The notes under the pieces: model-generated
The model's database searches: none
What the model was told of the DNA's origin: nothing
The model's input: the letters and a program-made list of their open reading frames with translations, nothing else
Position numbers and translations under genes: made by a program
Shown: piece after piece, positions 32,255 through 43,138 of the stretch
How positions within the stretch are numbered: position 1 is the stretch's first letter
Layout: the number at the start of each line of letters is the position of its first letter
Source of the DNA: Bryopsis sp. KO-2023
Lineage: Eukaryota > Chlorophyta > Ulvophyceae > Bryopsidales > Bryopsidaceae
Assembly (NCBI GenBank): GCA_030272585.1
Contig: BSYQ01000002.1
Coordinates: forward strand, 2,232,001 to 2,296,000
Length of the DNA: 64,000 nt
Direction of reading: 5' to 3'

Positions 32255-35200
32255 GGGGGTTCACGGTCTAAACCTTTCGTATTACCGACTCCAACAACAT
32301 CTTCTTCGTGACATATTCTCTTTTCTCAAAACAATATATGTTTTCCTTTGGTGACCCAGAGATGGAATTTTCAACAACAAAAAAAAGTTTTTCTCGAGTT
32401 TTATGCTTGGCCTAGTTTTCTACTTGTGCTCGGTTCCTCCACACCTTTGTGACGGTCGTCAAAACATCCACCTACTCCCGCAATTCTCTAATGTTTTGGT
32501 TCAATGTTGCGGTATCGTCCGCCACAAACTTCCTCATCATCTCCTCGAACGCAGCCATTGTATCGTTTGTAATCTGTTCCTTTTTCGCCCGGGGCTCTTT
32601 CGATCTTTCCTTGCAGTATCGGCTTTCGGAACCATTGTTGTTTCTATCGTTTAAATCCACTCACGATTATTCTTGTAGACCCAAGCGCCTCATACTTCGT
32701 ACCGCCAAAGTCTCTCTATGGTACATACTAGCTTGCGTGGAAATAACTCCTTTGTCGGGGGTGCTTGAACCTTTGTTGCGCGTTTGCGAAGTCTGAACAA
32801 TAGGCTGGAGGATTCGAGCTATAAGTCAAGTGCTTAAGTCAGCAGCGGACTTGGATTGAGCACTGACCGAATAGTGACCTATCTTGTAACTAACGAAAAT
32901 CAGCTTGGAACGAGTGCATATCTTTTCTTACAAAAATTGGAACTCTTCTTCTTAACGGTGAATCTCAATTTCTTGCAAAAGATCATCTCTCCAACATTTT
33001 TGTTAACTTTCTCAAGAATTCATCCTCCAGTTCCAGAACACAAAAAGAAAATTGATTGTCACAAACTCACACCTCCAAAAAAAGAATCTACTACGCATAA
33101 CGATGTGGCTGGTCCCAGTCGTCCCTCTGTTCTTGGGCCTGCTGCTGCTAATAAGTTGGTATTCGAGCGTTTTGGCTTAAAACTGTTTTGCAACACTTTT
33201 TCGTGGAAGATTTCACAACATTCATTGATGAAAACAATATCTTTCAAAGCAATATATTGGTGAAGAAGATCTAAGCGGGTCCACTCGTTAAACACAAACA
33301 TAATCAAAGAGTCTTCAACAAACAAATACATGGTTACGAGAAATCTTCTTGATCGGGGCAAAAGTTAGTTTCGGAACAAGAAATGAGAAACAAATAATGC
33401 AAGTGCCATCAAGAGCAGTTGATTCTCAAAAATATATCTCTTCTTCTCATCTGTTCGATTTTGAAAAACAATCCCCTTTCTAAAATTCTCCGGAAAAGAT
33501 CTATGTTATCAATTTCAAAAAACCTTTCATCAGTATCGTCCTATTTTCTAATTGGTAAATTTCGCTCTATCAACCCGTTTCACGAACGGCTTGTACCACA
33601 GTCAGCCATGGAGACAGCTTGTACTGTAGTAGACATCCAAGCTCCTTGTACCACAGTCAATCATGGAAGCACCCAAGAAATGCAATGCTCTTCTCAAGCA
33701 GTCGTTTTCCTTCGAGGTCTTCAAAAATCAAGCGGTTTGAAAAAAAACGACTAAAAAAAACTTGATCGGTTCCGGTGTTGCTCGATTAAACGCCTAATTA
33801 ATTGCCCTCGCCCCAACTATTCGTTATCCATCTCGATTAGGTGATTAAAATAACCACCCGTTTGGCCGGTGTCCATTGTAATTACTAAATCCGAAAAGAA
33901 CTATGTACTTTTTTTTTTATCGGACCAAACTCTGCGCCCACGGGTTGATCTAAGGCTTGAATTCTATTTTCAGAAATAGTATAATGTACATGGACGATCG
34001 ATTAGAATTGAACTCATTTGTTTCCTCCTAGCTCAAAGTTTAATATTGTCCCCAACTAGTGTGTGAAATTGAAAGTTTATATATAACGTCAATCAAGCGA
34101 GGCAATTTGTATTGCATGACTTCACACTTTTAAGGAATTGACTCCTAGGTCTCTTGTATGAAGACTTCTTAAGCGATCTGAAAATAAATATTCTCTTTCA
34201 CCCCAAATTTCCTTCTTCGAGGGACATGCTGGTGTTCCCCCCCCAAACAAGCTAAGGCACACTTTCACGATGCTAAATAATCAGTAAAGTTTCCTTGTCA
34301 TTAGTTTCCCTCATCTTTTGAGAAAAAAAAGGAACGAGCAATACCTAAGTCCTGGAAACTTTCTTCTTGCTTGTTGTAAGTATGTTCGCACTTTGATCTA
34401 TGAAACGTCCTCAACGCTTTATCCCTGGTAAAGAGAAGTAACTTTTTCATGTATCTTTTATGATATAACATTTCTTTTGATTATTTTTTTTTATGTTGTA
34501 AATATGGTTCAATGCCTTCTTCGATTTTCTTACACTGCAACATGTCGTTAGGGCATCGGAGTGTTGGTCTATGTAATCAAGATTATCGATATCGAGTTTT
34601 ATTGTAAAACTGGCTAGCTTTAATAGTATTTTCTTAGAGTCTACACAGGTCTATTCTTACTAAGATAACCGTCAAATTGAACTCCTGCTCCCGAAGTATT
34701 TCTCTTGAGCTAATATAAATAATTATTTTTATATTAATTTTACAATAAGAAGTATTTACAAGTTGCTAATCGATCAATCGATCAATTTCTTCTCTCTAAT
34801 TATTCCTCCCGTATTGAACGCCAGTATTGAAACCACGAAAGAGCTGTCCCAAATACTCTACCCAATCATTAAGCAAAACAACATTCTTAACCCTTTGTTT
34901 TCCCGGCTGAAAGTCACGAAAAAATTTCCTGGGATTCTCATAAGAGTTTCAATCGATGACTCCGTAAGCTTTTGTGCATACTTTTTCTTTTTCCTATCAA
35001 GAAGTCCATACCTATCTCTAACCCGCTGATATTCTTCGATATTATGATTCTGTTTTGTTATTATTACCTTTCCAAGTTTGTTTTTAAAGTTTTTGCACTC
35101 TCAATCGAACATGTACATACTTCGAGTATCTCATCCTTGGGCAACGAGACAGGTCAAGAAAAAAATACTTGAAAAAGAAATTTGGATCGGTAAATTACGA

Positions 35201-35589
35201 GACGAACATTTTTTTTCACGATCGAACCGTCACCCTCAGAGAATCGAGCCCTGGACATGTGAACCTTGGGTGATTCATGCCCTAAGACCTAGGTGGAACT
35301 CCTAAAATATCGTACTGCGCTATGGCATTACCGCTTGGGTCAATATAGTGACAATCGAAGGTCGGTGTTAGACTTTGGAGCAGTCCCCCCCAAAATGGCA
35401 ATGATACGTGCACGTAGGGGTGGGTTTTGTAGTATGTACGATAAGGATATAAGGGTTGGGAAAAATAATTTTTGATAAGAATTTTCCGGGTTTTTTCCCT
35501 TCTCGTGCTTTTTGTGTGTGTGTTTGTACTTACTTCTTACAATAAGGGGTTTGTTGTAGCATCACCCACAAATAAGGTTCTTGAAGTCG
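32255..35589. other. AT-rich region without recognisable genes
   Basis: Short unrecognised open frames occur on both strands (for example 32449-32796 + and 33059-33361 -). A direct repeat with the core CTTGTACCACAGTCA lies at about 33,590-33,670. A T10 run lies near 33,910. Confidence 0.45.
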
Positions 35590-37286
35590 TCCTGGACGAC
35601 TCGTCATGAAAGTGGATTTCATCTTCCACTAGATTCTTGCAAAACCAACACACCCTATCACTTCTTTCTACCCGGTTAACTCTTTTCATTGTATAAGCTT
35701 CTACATGAAGGAAGTGAACACCGCATCTGAAACGTGCGATTGCCCCAACGTAAACAAATTTTAATTGCTGGCTAAAATAACCCAGTCTCTCTTCTCTCTT
35801 AATAAAGTTTTATCATTCTCTGAAACACACCGACTCCACCCATGCAGATCTCAAAACATCTTTCTTAGTCTCCCTCCAATCCCGAATGTCAATAATCTCC
35901 CCATTATTAATACACGACACAAAACGACTCCCTAGAGGTTCCACCATCTTAATCAAAAGATTTCCATATGACCGACCCATATTTCTATATCGTTTTACCA
36001 TTCTATCCGCAAGAAAATAAACCGGCGAGTTCTCAGAAAAAGAAATCAATTTATTATAAAATTTAAGAACTCTCTCTTGTATGCGATATTCCATGTTGAA
36101 GGTGTTGAATTCCCAAAAAACGATTCCTTTTGGAGTCCGCTCCAGAAGACATAATATCCAACGTAAACAATTGAGGTATAATTTTTCCAACTTGTCGAAA
36201 ACGCTACGGTAAATCCTTGCACCCCATACCTCACAACCATACAGAATCGCACTTAATACAAAAATGTCTAATCCATGCAAAAGAACTTTGGGATCTTTAA
36301 ATTCAAGGCGGTATGCCCATTCGAAATATTCCCGTCTCTTACTTTTCATGAGTTCCTCCAACCGACCTAAATGACTGTCAGAAAACTTTTCGGATTTATC
36401 ACTTACCCAAATACCTAGATTTTTGAATTCATATACCACTTCTATGGGTAAACTGGCATGATCAAATACCCCGTTCACCACCATGCAAACACTCTTTTCT
36501 GAATTCATACTCACCCCACCCTCTTTTTCATATTTTTTTAGTACTTCTATTTTTTTGTCTACCCCTCTTATTGAATCCGTTGGTAAGACGCAGTCATCTG
36601 CGTAATAAATACCCTCAATCTCCCTGTTCTCAACTTTCACAGATTTGGACCCCTTCCAAAGGAGCCCCACTAGATTCTCCTAATAACAGCAGGGGGGCCG
36701 AAGGGTCCCCTTGGCCTACTCCGGCCGTCCGGCGAAACTGTGTTGAAACCCCTTCAGCCGAGCGCACCCTTTAGCCCATTTAAATGTATAATTTAGAGAA
36801 AATTCGAGAAAATTTCGGGTCATAACCTAGTTCCACTAATGTTTCCCACAAACGAGAGTGATCCACCGAGTCATACGCACAACGAAAATCTACAAAAAGG
36901 AGGATTAGTAACCTCTTCGATTTTTTTCGAGCATAACAATATACTAGACTCCACAGTAGAAACACCTGTAGGAGTGTGCTATAATTCTCCCTGAACCCCG
37001 TCTGATAACTCGAAATAACCTCATCTCCTCCAATGATTTTCATTCTATATTAAAGTAAATTTGAATAGATCCTATATAATACCGAATATACTGTAATAGG
37101 ACGAAAATTTGACGGTTCATCCCTACTACCTTTCCCCTTGTACATAGGAACTATAACTCCCACTAACATATCACGAGGAAACGATTCTTCTTTGTAGCAA
37201 AGATTGAAGAATCGGACTGACATCAAAACGCGTTGCATGCGCTCAAGACCCCACATGTTGTACATGTGAGCAGGGAGCTTGTGCAC
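35590..37286 (-). mobile_element. Non-LTR (LINE) retrotransposon, reverse transcriptase pseudogene
   Basis: Reading down the minus strand: 37286-37050 holds the first RT blocks (VGVIVPMYKGKGSRDEPSNF, RPITV); a TAA at 37052-37050 interrupts the frame; it continues in the same frame at 37043-36780 with SYQTGFRENYSTLLQ and LLFVDFRCAYDSVDHSRLW (catalytic Asp block A). Block B (GVGQGDPSAPLL) lies in another frame between 36780 and 36670, so there is a frameshift on each side. The frame from 36670 to 35813 carries YYADD (block C) and the thumb, with ILYGCEVWG. After TGATAA the same frame continues to about 35,600 with VGAIARFRCGVHFLHVE and VCWFCKNLVEDEIHF, the typical C-terminal cysteine region. 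The element is dead but retains every RT block. I did not find its endonuclease. Confidence 0.9.
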
Positions 37287-37866
37287 AACATGCTACAACT
37301 GGTGTAATGTGTGATTGCCGGCGTGTTTGTCTAATAAACACTTTTGCAACTCCAAGGCTTGCTCGAGAGTCGGACCACTTCCTCACAATCCAACATTTTG
37401 TTTATGATGAGTGGTTTGAAAAGTATTATATTTTTTGAGCCTTAAGGTTGAATACTGAGTGCATCGACTTGATAAAAAGAATGTACCTTTCTTGGAGTAT
37501 ATCTCTCCGACAAATTAAAACTACCTACCCCTCACCCCAAAAGCTTAAAATATTCGTTTTTATCATTAATGAAGGAATTTTTTATGCAACAACCCTTTAA
37601 CCAACTCGAGGAACTCGAAGGTTAGGCGAAAGTGATCCGGATGATCAAAACTAGATCAAATAGTGCGGGGGGGGAGTACATGCAAGTCCCATCTCCGGCT
37701 TGCGATTCATTTCACGGACTTCTCCACCATCAGATAACCAACTCCTTCCAATCTTGCATTCACTCGAATCGTTTCGTTTAGGGGAGAGCTACTTTTCTTT
37801 CTTTGTGCATTCGAGGTCCATATATCTATAGGAAATAATTTTATGCTTGCAACGAAAAACTGAACG
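37287..37866. other. Spacer within or next to the LINE relic
   Basis: No endonuclease motif could be read here in any frame. A G9 run lies near 37,667. Confidence 0.4.
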
Positions 37867-38139
37867 TCAAGATCTTAAAGAAATCGAGCTTTCAACCTTC
37901 GTTAATATTTCTGAAAACCGTCTAAAAGATGGACTTCCAAAATCATAATCTTGTACACGCCAGCTTTTATCTAGAAACGTTTCTGGCATAAACGGGAATC
38001 TTATCTTACTTTCAGCCACACGAATTTTTTCAATAAGAGTTTTTTCAAATCGTTTCATCACCTCATTTGATTTCGATGTTATTTTGATGGCATGGTCGGC
38101 CAGGTTTTCTCCTCCCTTTGATAAGAATAACTCGAGCAT
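37867..38139 (-). CDS. Unrecognised ORF upstream of the LINE relic, 90 codons
   Basis: The frame reads MLELFLSKGGENLADHAIKI and continues with charged, helix-like sequence. It sits 580 bp upstream of, and on the same strand as, the RT pseudogene, so it may be a remnant of the same element between endonuclease and RT. No motif confirms this. Confidence 0.25.
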   Translation of the reverse strand: MLELFLSKGGENLADHAIKITSKSNEVMKRFEKTLIEKIRVAESKIRFPFMPETFLDKSWRVQDYDFGSPSFRRFSEILTKVESSISLRS

Positions 38140-39322
38140 GGCTCAATAACATTGTCGGAATCCGTGCAAATATTAAAATTTCTGGAGCCAATCGAATGTC
38201 TAAATGCTAATTTTATCGATGGGAAGAACTCCATACTTTTCGATATCAAATTCGCAGTAAAAGTACTAGAAGAGCAATTTACAAAAGCTCAAGATAATCA
38301 TTGAAAGATAAAACTGAAACTTATAAGTCTGATTGACCCAACGATGTGGAGGTAGGGCTCCAACTGTTCCACAATTATTCAATATTGGCTCGATAACGCA
38401 CTCTAGCGGTTTGTCATGCGGGAATGCACCACAAGCGTAATTCTCGGTTGAGGTGTGCATGTAATGCTCCTTTTACTCTTAGATCCTTTCATGTAAAATC
38501 GTGTTTACCTATGTCCTCTATATCCGGAATACTACCGACACATGTAGTAACTACCCTTGTTATTCAAAATCTCTTTCCTTAATATTTTAACTTTTAAAAA
38601 GACGAGCGTCTCGCTATCGACTTGTCGTTCGTTCACCCGTCTATTGATCTTTCCTTTCCTTCATCAACCCCGCCTTGTAACTTTGGTGGTGGAACACCCA
38701 AAAAGGAAATCGAACGAGGCTTTAGGGCACGGGCATTTAGGAGAAAAAGTGACTTTCTGAATGTAAATGACGTTGAGTGTATGGAGGTTTTTCAGCTTTT
38801 TGAGTGACCCCTAAACTCGAACATGGATCCCCTACCTGCAACCATCCCTTACAATACAAATGCGCCAAGACTCCTTGCCCCAACCCACCGGCGGCACTGC
38901 AACTAAATTATTCATCGGGTCTTCGTGATAGTATAGCCATGACCATTGCTGTTTTTGGTAGACACCATGTAACGAAAAGGTACCTCACCGCGTGATCCAA
39001 ATGGCCTAGGATGTCCGTCATATAGGGACCATTGAAGCCCCTCCATATATTCTAAAAAAATGAAAGGATATATTGCCTTGTCCAGATAAGCATATCAGCC
39101 GACCCCATAGAAGATCTTACCAAAAAACTGCTTGGACCTTAAAAGAAAATCTTGAGATAATTTCCGAGTCTTTGATCACACCCTCCTTTTCCTTCCTTGA
39201 AACATGATCCAATAGAGCTTTTGAATATAAAAATTATTTTCAAATAAGCGCGCTTGCACGCCAAATGTCGTCTTCTTATTCCGCTTCCAACCTTGGCTAA
39301 TGTTTTATGTACCGTGAATAAA
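38140..39322. other. AT-rich region without recognisable genes
   Basis: Short open frames only, nothing assignable. Confidence 0.45.
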
Positions 39323-40640
39323 CTAAAGTTTCCGTGGTTCAAGTCGTTGATAAGGCTCCCTCCCCCAAAAACAAGCTAGAGGCGAATTACACCACAAGCA
39401 TATCGGTGGATGCTCACCGCCACGGTCCTTGAGCCTTTTGGACATTTCTGCGAGTTCTTCCCCCTCCCTTTCCTTTTTCTTTCTCAGGGTTTTTCTCCAG
39501 TCCTGCATTTCTGGTGGAAGGTCTTTTCTCCAGTCCTGCATTTCTGGTGGAAGGTCTGGCACAGGAAAATGGTTCCTGTCCTCAATCCTTTTCAAGGTTT
39601 TATCCACCAAGCTGCAATCAACACCGGAAAGTCTTTGATTGAAGGGTAGATATTCACCTCCACGGCTCTGATATACTGGTTCATGTCTCTCCCGTATCGC
39701 CTTTGCTGTAGACACTCCTTCATCTATCGCAACCCCAAGACTGGTCCGACATCGGCTTCTACTTTTTCTCCCAACCTGGCCGGAAAAATATCTAGCATTC
39801 GCTGCATAAGCCCGGTTTCAGCTTGTGCAACGTATACTGCGGTCTGCCACGCATCTCGCTCGTCGCTCGAACTGAGATGTGTCCTTGGGCTTTTTTTTGC
39901 CCTTGGACTCGGCGAATCGTTTTATTCGCGGTGTCCAACTCCTTGACCAAGGTCCGCATTTCGTTCTCAGTGGTACCTTGTGCTTCTTGAGCGACCTACA
40001 ACTTCTTTTGTGCATGGTCTTCTTGCTCGAGTCGACGCTGTGCCCCTCCTTGGAATTTCTGTAATTCTTTTTCCGCCTTTTCCGCTTTTCTTTTTCCTGG
40101 TCACGCTCGTTGCGCAGCTCGAGGCGGTCATGTTCAGCCTGTCGCTTTGCGTCTGCAGTGCGTTCAGGTCGTGCTCCCTGCTTGCAACCTTTTCTTGCTT
40201 TTGGCCGGGAAGGATTGGTAGCGGTTTTATCACCAGTTTTGGTCTTGGTTTTAGAGTGGTGCCCGGTTTGGGTACCGGCTTAACAAATCCGCTTCGAAGC
40301 TCTGAAGTCGTTCGAAAGCAGTCTTTTTCGTAGACTTGGGATACGGAGGTGTTGCTGGTGGATTCATAAGCGGTCGTGGGACCTGAGAGCGTGGACAGGC
40401 ATCAGACGTAGAGACAACTGATTTTCGAGGTTTGAACCACGATAATAATTCCTGAAGATTCGGACCTAATCCGTAATTTAATTGGTCGAGCCATCCATAT
40501 GATTCGGGTGGTATTGCTTTTTGTTTCTTTCTACAAGCCTTGTAGTACAAGGTTGACAGGAATAATTGGCCATCGTCCGCTTTCTTTTCGTAAAAAGAGA
40601 TGCTCACTGTTTTAAAAACATGTGTTAAGAAAGCCGGCAT
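39323..40640 (-). pseudogene. Decayed basic/coiled-coil protein (gag-like), frameshifted
   Basis: The minus strand opens at 40640 with a 129-codon frame (MPAFLTHVFKTVSISFYEK and GWLDQLNYGLGPNLQELLSW). It then continues in other frames through a Lys/Arg/Glu-rich coiled coil (ELRNERDQEKEKRKRRKK, NEMRTLVKELDTANKTIRRV) to a 130-codon frame at 39715-39323. At least two frameshifts and one stop break it. In the last part a 33-bp tandem duplication repeats the unit LPPEMQDWRK. The end contains CLWCNSPLACFWGREPYQR. The overall layout is gag-like, but no retroviral-type zinc knuckle is present, so the assignment is open. Confidence 0.5.
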
Positions 40641-41132
40641 AAAACTATCATGACAATCCCTCCTTAAATGTAAATAACATTAAAGAGATTGTCTCGCTAG
40701 TCCACACCCACTCGATCCTCTATTGTGGCCATCTTTATTAACTATGTGTTGAGCAAACAGGTCTCATCAAGTTTTGAGTATTTTCATCAATATCTACATG
40801 GATCCCTATGATCATGTGTTCAACGAAAAACAAAAAAAACTACCAAAGCAATAAAAAACTTGTTCATTAGTTTCCTAACCATAAAAAAGGCGTCATCAAG
40901 GGGCCCCTCGCAAGTCTTCTGCGCAAAAGCCTTGGGTCGACTATCCCTAATGTATAAATAAAAAGGAAAGTTGCATTAGAGATTGCGATTGCATCAGCGA
41001 TCATCAGAATATTTTATCCCAAGTAAGTTATTGATCACAAATTGCATTATTTGCTGCACTGAGCATCGGAATGATCAACCCCACCAAATGCAACTCCTCT
41101 ACCCAACCTCTTGAACAACTGCATCATATTAT
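40641..41132. other. Unassigned; flank of the PP2C fragment
   Basis: No further PP2C exon could be read here on the minus strand. Confidence 0.4.
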
Positions 41133-41423
41133 CTATCGTGAAAACAGATGCAGTTGCCTCCCATGCCCGTCAAAAACGCCGAGGATTGCATCCATAGCGG
41201 ATAAAGCGCCATACCTCCACACGTCAATTGCTAGCATCATAGTATCCTCCATGTACGACTTCAATCCCGGGTCTGATGCTCCACCAACTTGGATGTTAGA
41301 GGAATGAATTCTTTTTCCACCCCGACTCCGCGCCACCTGACGATTTCGGTTTCTTTTGTCCCCGCCCCAAGATGTCCCACCAATCTCAAAAAGAATCTTC
41401 ACAATCCTACTATATTTCATCAC
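41133..41423 (-). pseudogene. PP2C protein phosphatase fragment (N-terminal catalytic motifs)
   Basis: The frame contains VGGASDPGLKSYMEDTMML, then AMDAILGVFDGHGR. SYMED and VFDGHG are the first two signature motifs of PPM/PP2C phosphatases; the Glu-Asp and the Asp of DGHG bind the catalytic metals. An acceptor-like catccaag precedes VGG, so the domain piece may be an exon starting near 41,290. After DGHG the expected second Gly is replaced and the frame runs into unrelated sequence. The expected donor reads GGAG/gcaact, not gt, so this is either a GC-donor exon or a dead fragment. The rest of the domain (about 200 residues) was not found nearby. Confidence 0.65.
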
Positions 41424-42195
41424 TACGTTGCCCCATCAACGTTTTCTATGAAAATTTATTTATTTAAGTTTTACCCCTCATTTCTTTTGTCACGCTTGGA
41501 TGTAACTGATAAACCTGGAAGCTAATAGCTTTCAGACTAAAGTATAATGAACATCCAATAGGTTTCAAACAAAAACTCAAAAATCAGACTGAGAACCCCC
41601 CGACCCCCCGACCCCCGACCTGTAGTCCTCCATGAAGTCGGACATACACTCCCACCTCGGGGCCTGATCCCGGAGGAATTCCAAGAAACTCGTCCAACAC
41701 CAGTGCTAAATGGTGGGAAAGAAGCTAGTAGGTGGGTCGGTCGCGGACTTCGAAATCGTCATTGGAATACAAACTCCTGAGGGCGAAAGGCGAGAATATA
41801 GGAAGGGGTATTGGTCCAAATCCATGCGCTAGAGCATCGGGGATGCTTCGCTCTTTCTTGACCCTTAAGGGTGTTCGTTCAGGGAATGGTGTGTTGGCCG
41901 CAAAAGGGCTTTGTACCTGTGCCAAGCGATTAAAGTGTCTTTTTTACGAAAATCAAAAATATTAGTAGCGATAACTGACTCATGAAGACTTCAATATTCT
42001 TGTTAATTTCTTTTAATGGGTTGCACTTTGCGTAGCAATTGTCTTGAAGATAGATATCAACTTGCTTCAAGACATGATCAACTCCCTGCAATTGTTTCTA
42101 CCACTAAAGTGTGTAAGCCTTGTTTAGCATGCTCTGGCCTTCTCGCATACAAAACATCAAGCAAACGATATCAAATCAACATTGACCCTCGTCGG
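41424..42195. other. Unassigned stretch
   Basis: There is a tandem CCCCCGACC patch at about 41597-41620. No gene recognised. Confidence 0.4.
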
Positions 42196-43138
42196 CAGAC
42201 CTGGGATGTACCGTACCGACCCCCAAAACACGGTGCGAACCGTACGGTACGGTATCGGTATTTTTCACGGTACGGTACAACATCGGTACCAGGTCGGTAC
42301 AATACGTCGTCGCCAATGACCGGCACCCGTTAAAGGTCGTTGTTGCAACGTGTCACTGGCGTTGTTGTACCGCCCTGGACGGTTCGAGTAACGATGTTCG
42401 TTACAACAACGTAATGGCGTTGCAGTAACGTCATGTGGATGACGTACAATGTGACCCCCGCAGGGTCCCTAGAACCCAAGGGAACCGAGTGAAATTCGAA
42501 CACCGTACCGCACGATGCCGAGTCATCTACACTTAGCACTAAGCAAAGCGGACCACGATGGATTTGTGGCTGTTGCAATAATATACCTTAATTTTTTTGT
42601 AATTTTGTAAAATTACGGTATATCATTGCAACGGCCACAAATCCATCGTGGTCCGCTTGGCTCAGTGCTTAGCGTAGATGACTCGGTATCGTGCGGTACG
42701 GTGTTCGAATCCCACTCGGTTCCCTTGGGTTCCGGGGACCCTGCGGGGGTCACTTTGTACGTCATCCACATGACGTTACTGCAACGCCATTACGTTGTTG
42801 TACCGACCTGGCCGTTGTTGTAACGTGCGTTACACGTAACGCAACCGATCGTTGTTGTAACGTCTTTCCTCGGTACAGACGTTATACCAGTCGGCGCAGA
42901 CGTTACTGATAACGTACCACGTTACAACAACGGCCAGGTCGGTACAATAACGTAATGGCGTTGTTTGTAACGTCTGATCGTTGTTGTAGCGGACTGGGGC
43001 GTTGTTGTACGGATTGGGTCGTCGTTGTAACGTGTGCAACGTGTTGTAACGTCCGGTCGGTGCGTGCACCGACCGGACACGTTACAGTATCGACCGTGTG
43101 CGTTACGGTACGGTGCGGTACAAACGGGTTGCTGACGA
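42196..43138. mobile_element. hAT-like foldback element with internal tRNA-like promoter
   Basis: The left tip CAGACCTGGGATGTACCG and the right tip (complement: CAGCAACCCGTTTGTACCG) match the two ends of the element at 51,517-51,961. Flanks CTCGTCGG (42188-42195) and GTCGTCGG (43139-43146) agree in 7 of 8 bases, as expected for a slightly eroded hAT duplication. Inside, two ~215-bp arms (about 42,385-42,600 and 42,605-42,815) are inverted copies around an AT-rich centre. Each arm contains GGCTCAGTGC or a variant and GTGTTCGAATCCCAC, the A- and B-box pattern of a tRNA-like Pol III promoter, so a tRNA-like unit was captured and duplicated head to head. The right part is built from CGTTGTTGTAACG-type repeats. 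Confidence 0.75.

Noticed and set aside
39323-40640. Retroviral-type gag with zinc knuckle
   Set aside because: A Cys-rich end exists (CLWCNSPLACFWG) but it does not follow CX2CX4HX4C.
42640-42715. Possible tRNA gene
   Set aside because: A and B boxes are present but acceptor and anticodon stems do not close, and A-B spacing is too long; kept as a tRNA-like promoter unit.
42330-42823. Two mirror-image ORFs (MQQPQIHRG and MQRPQIHRG starts)
   Set aside because: They are the two arms of one inverted repeat. The peptide similarity reflects DNA palindromy and is not evidence of a gene pair.
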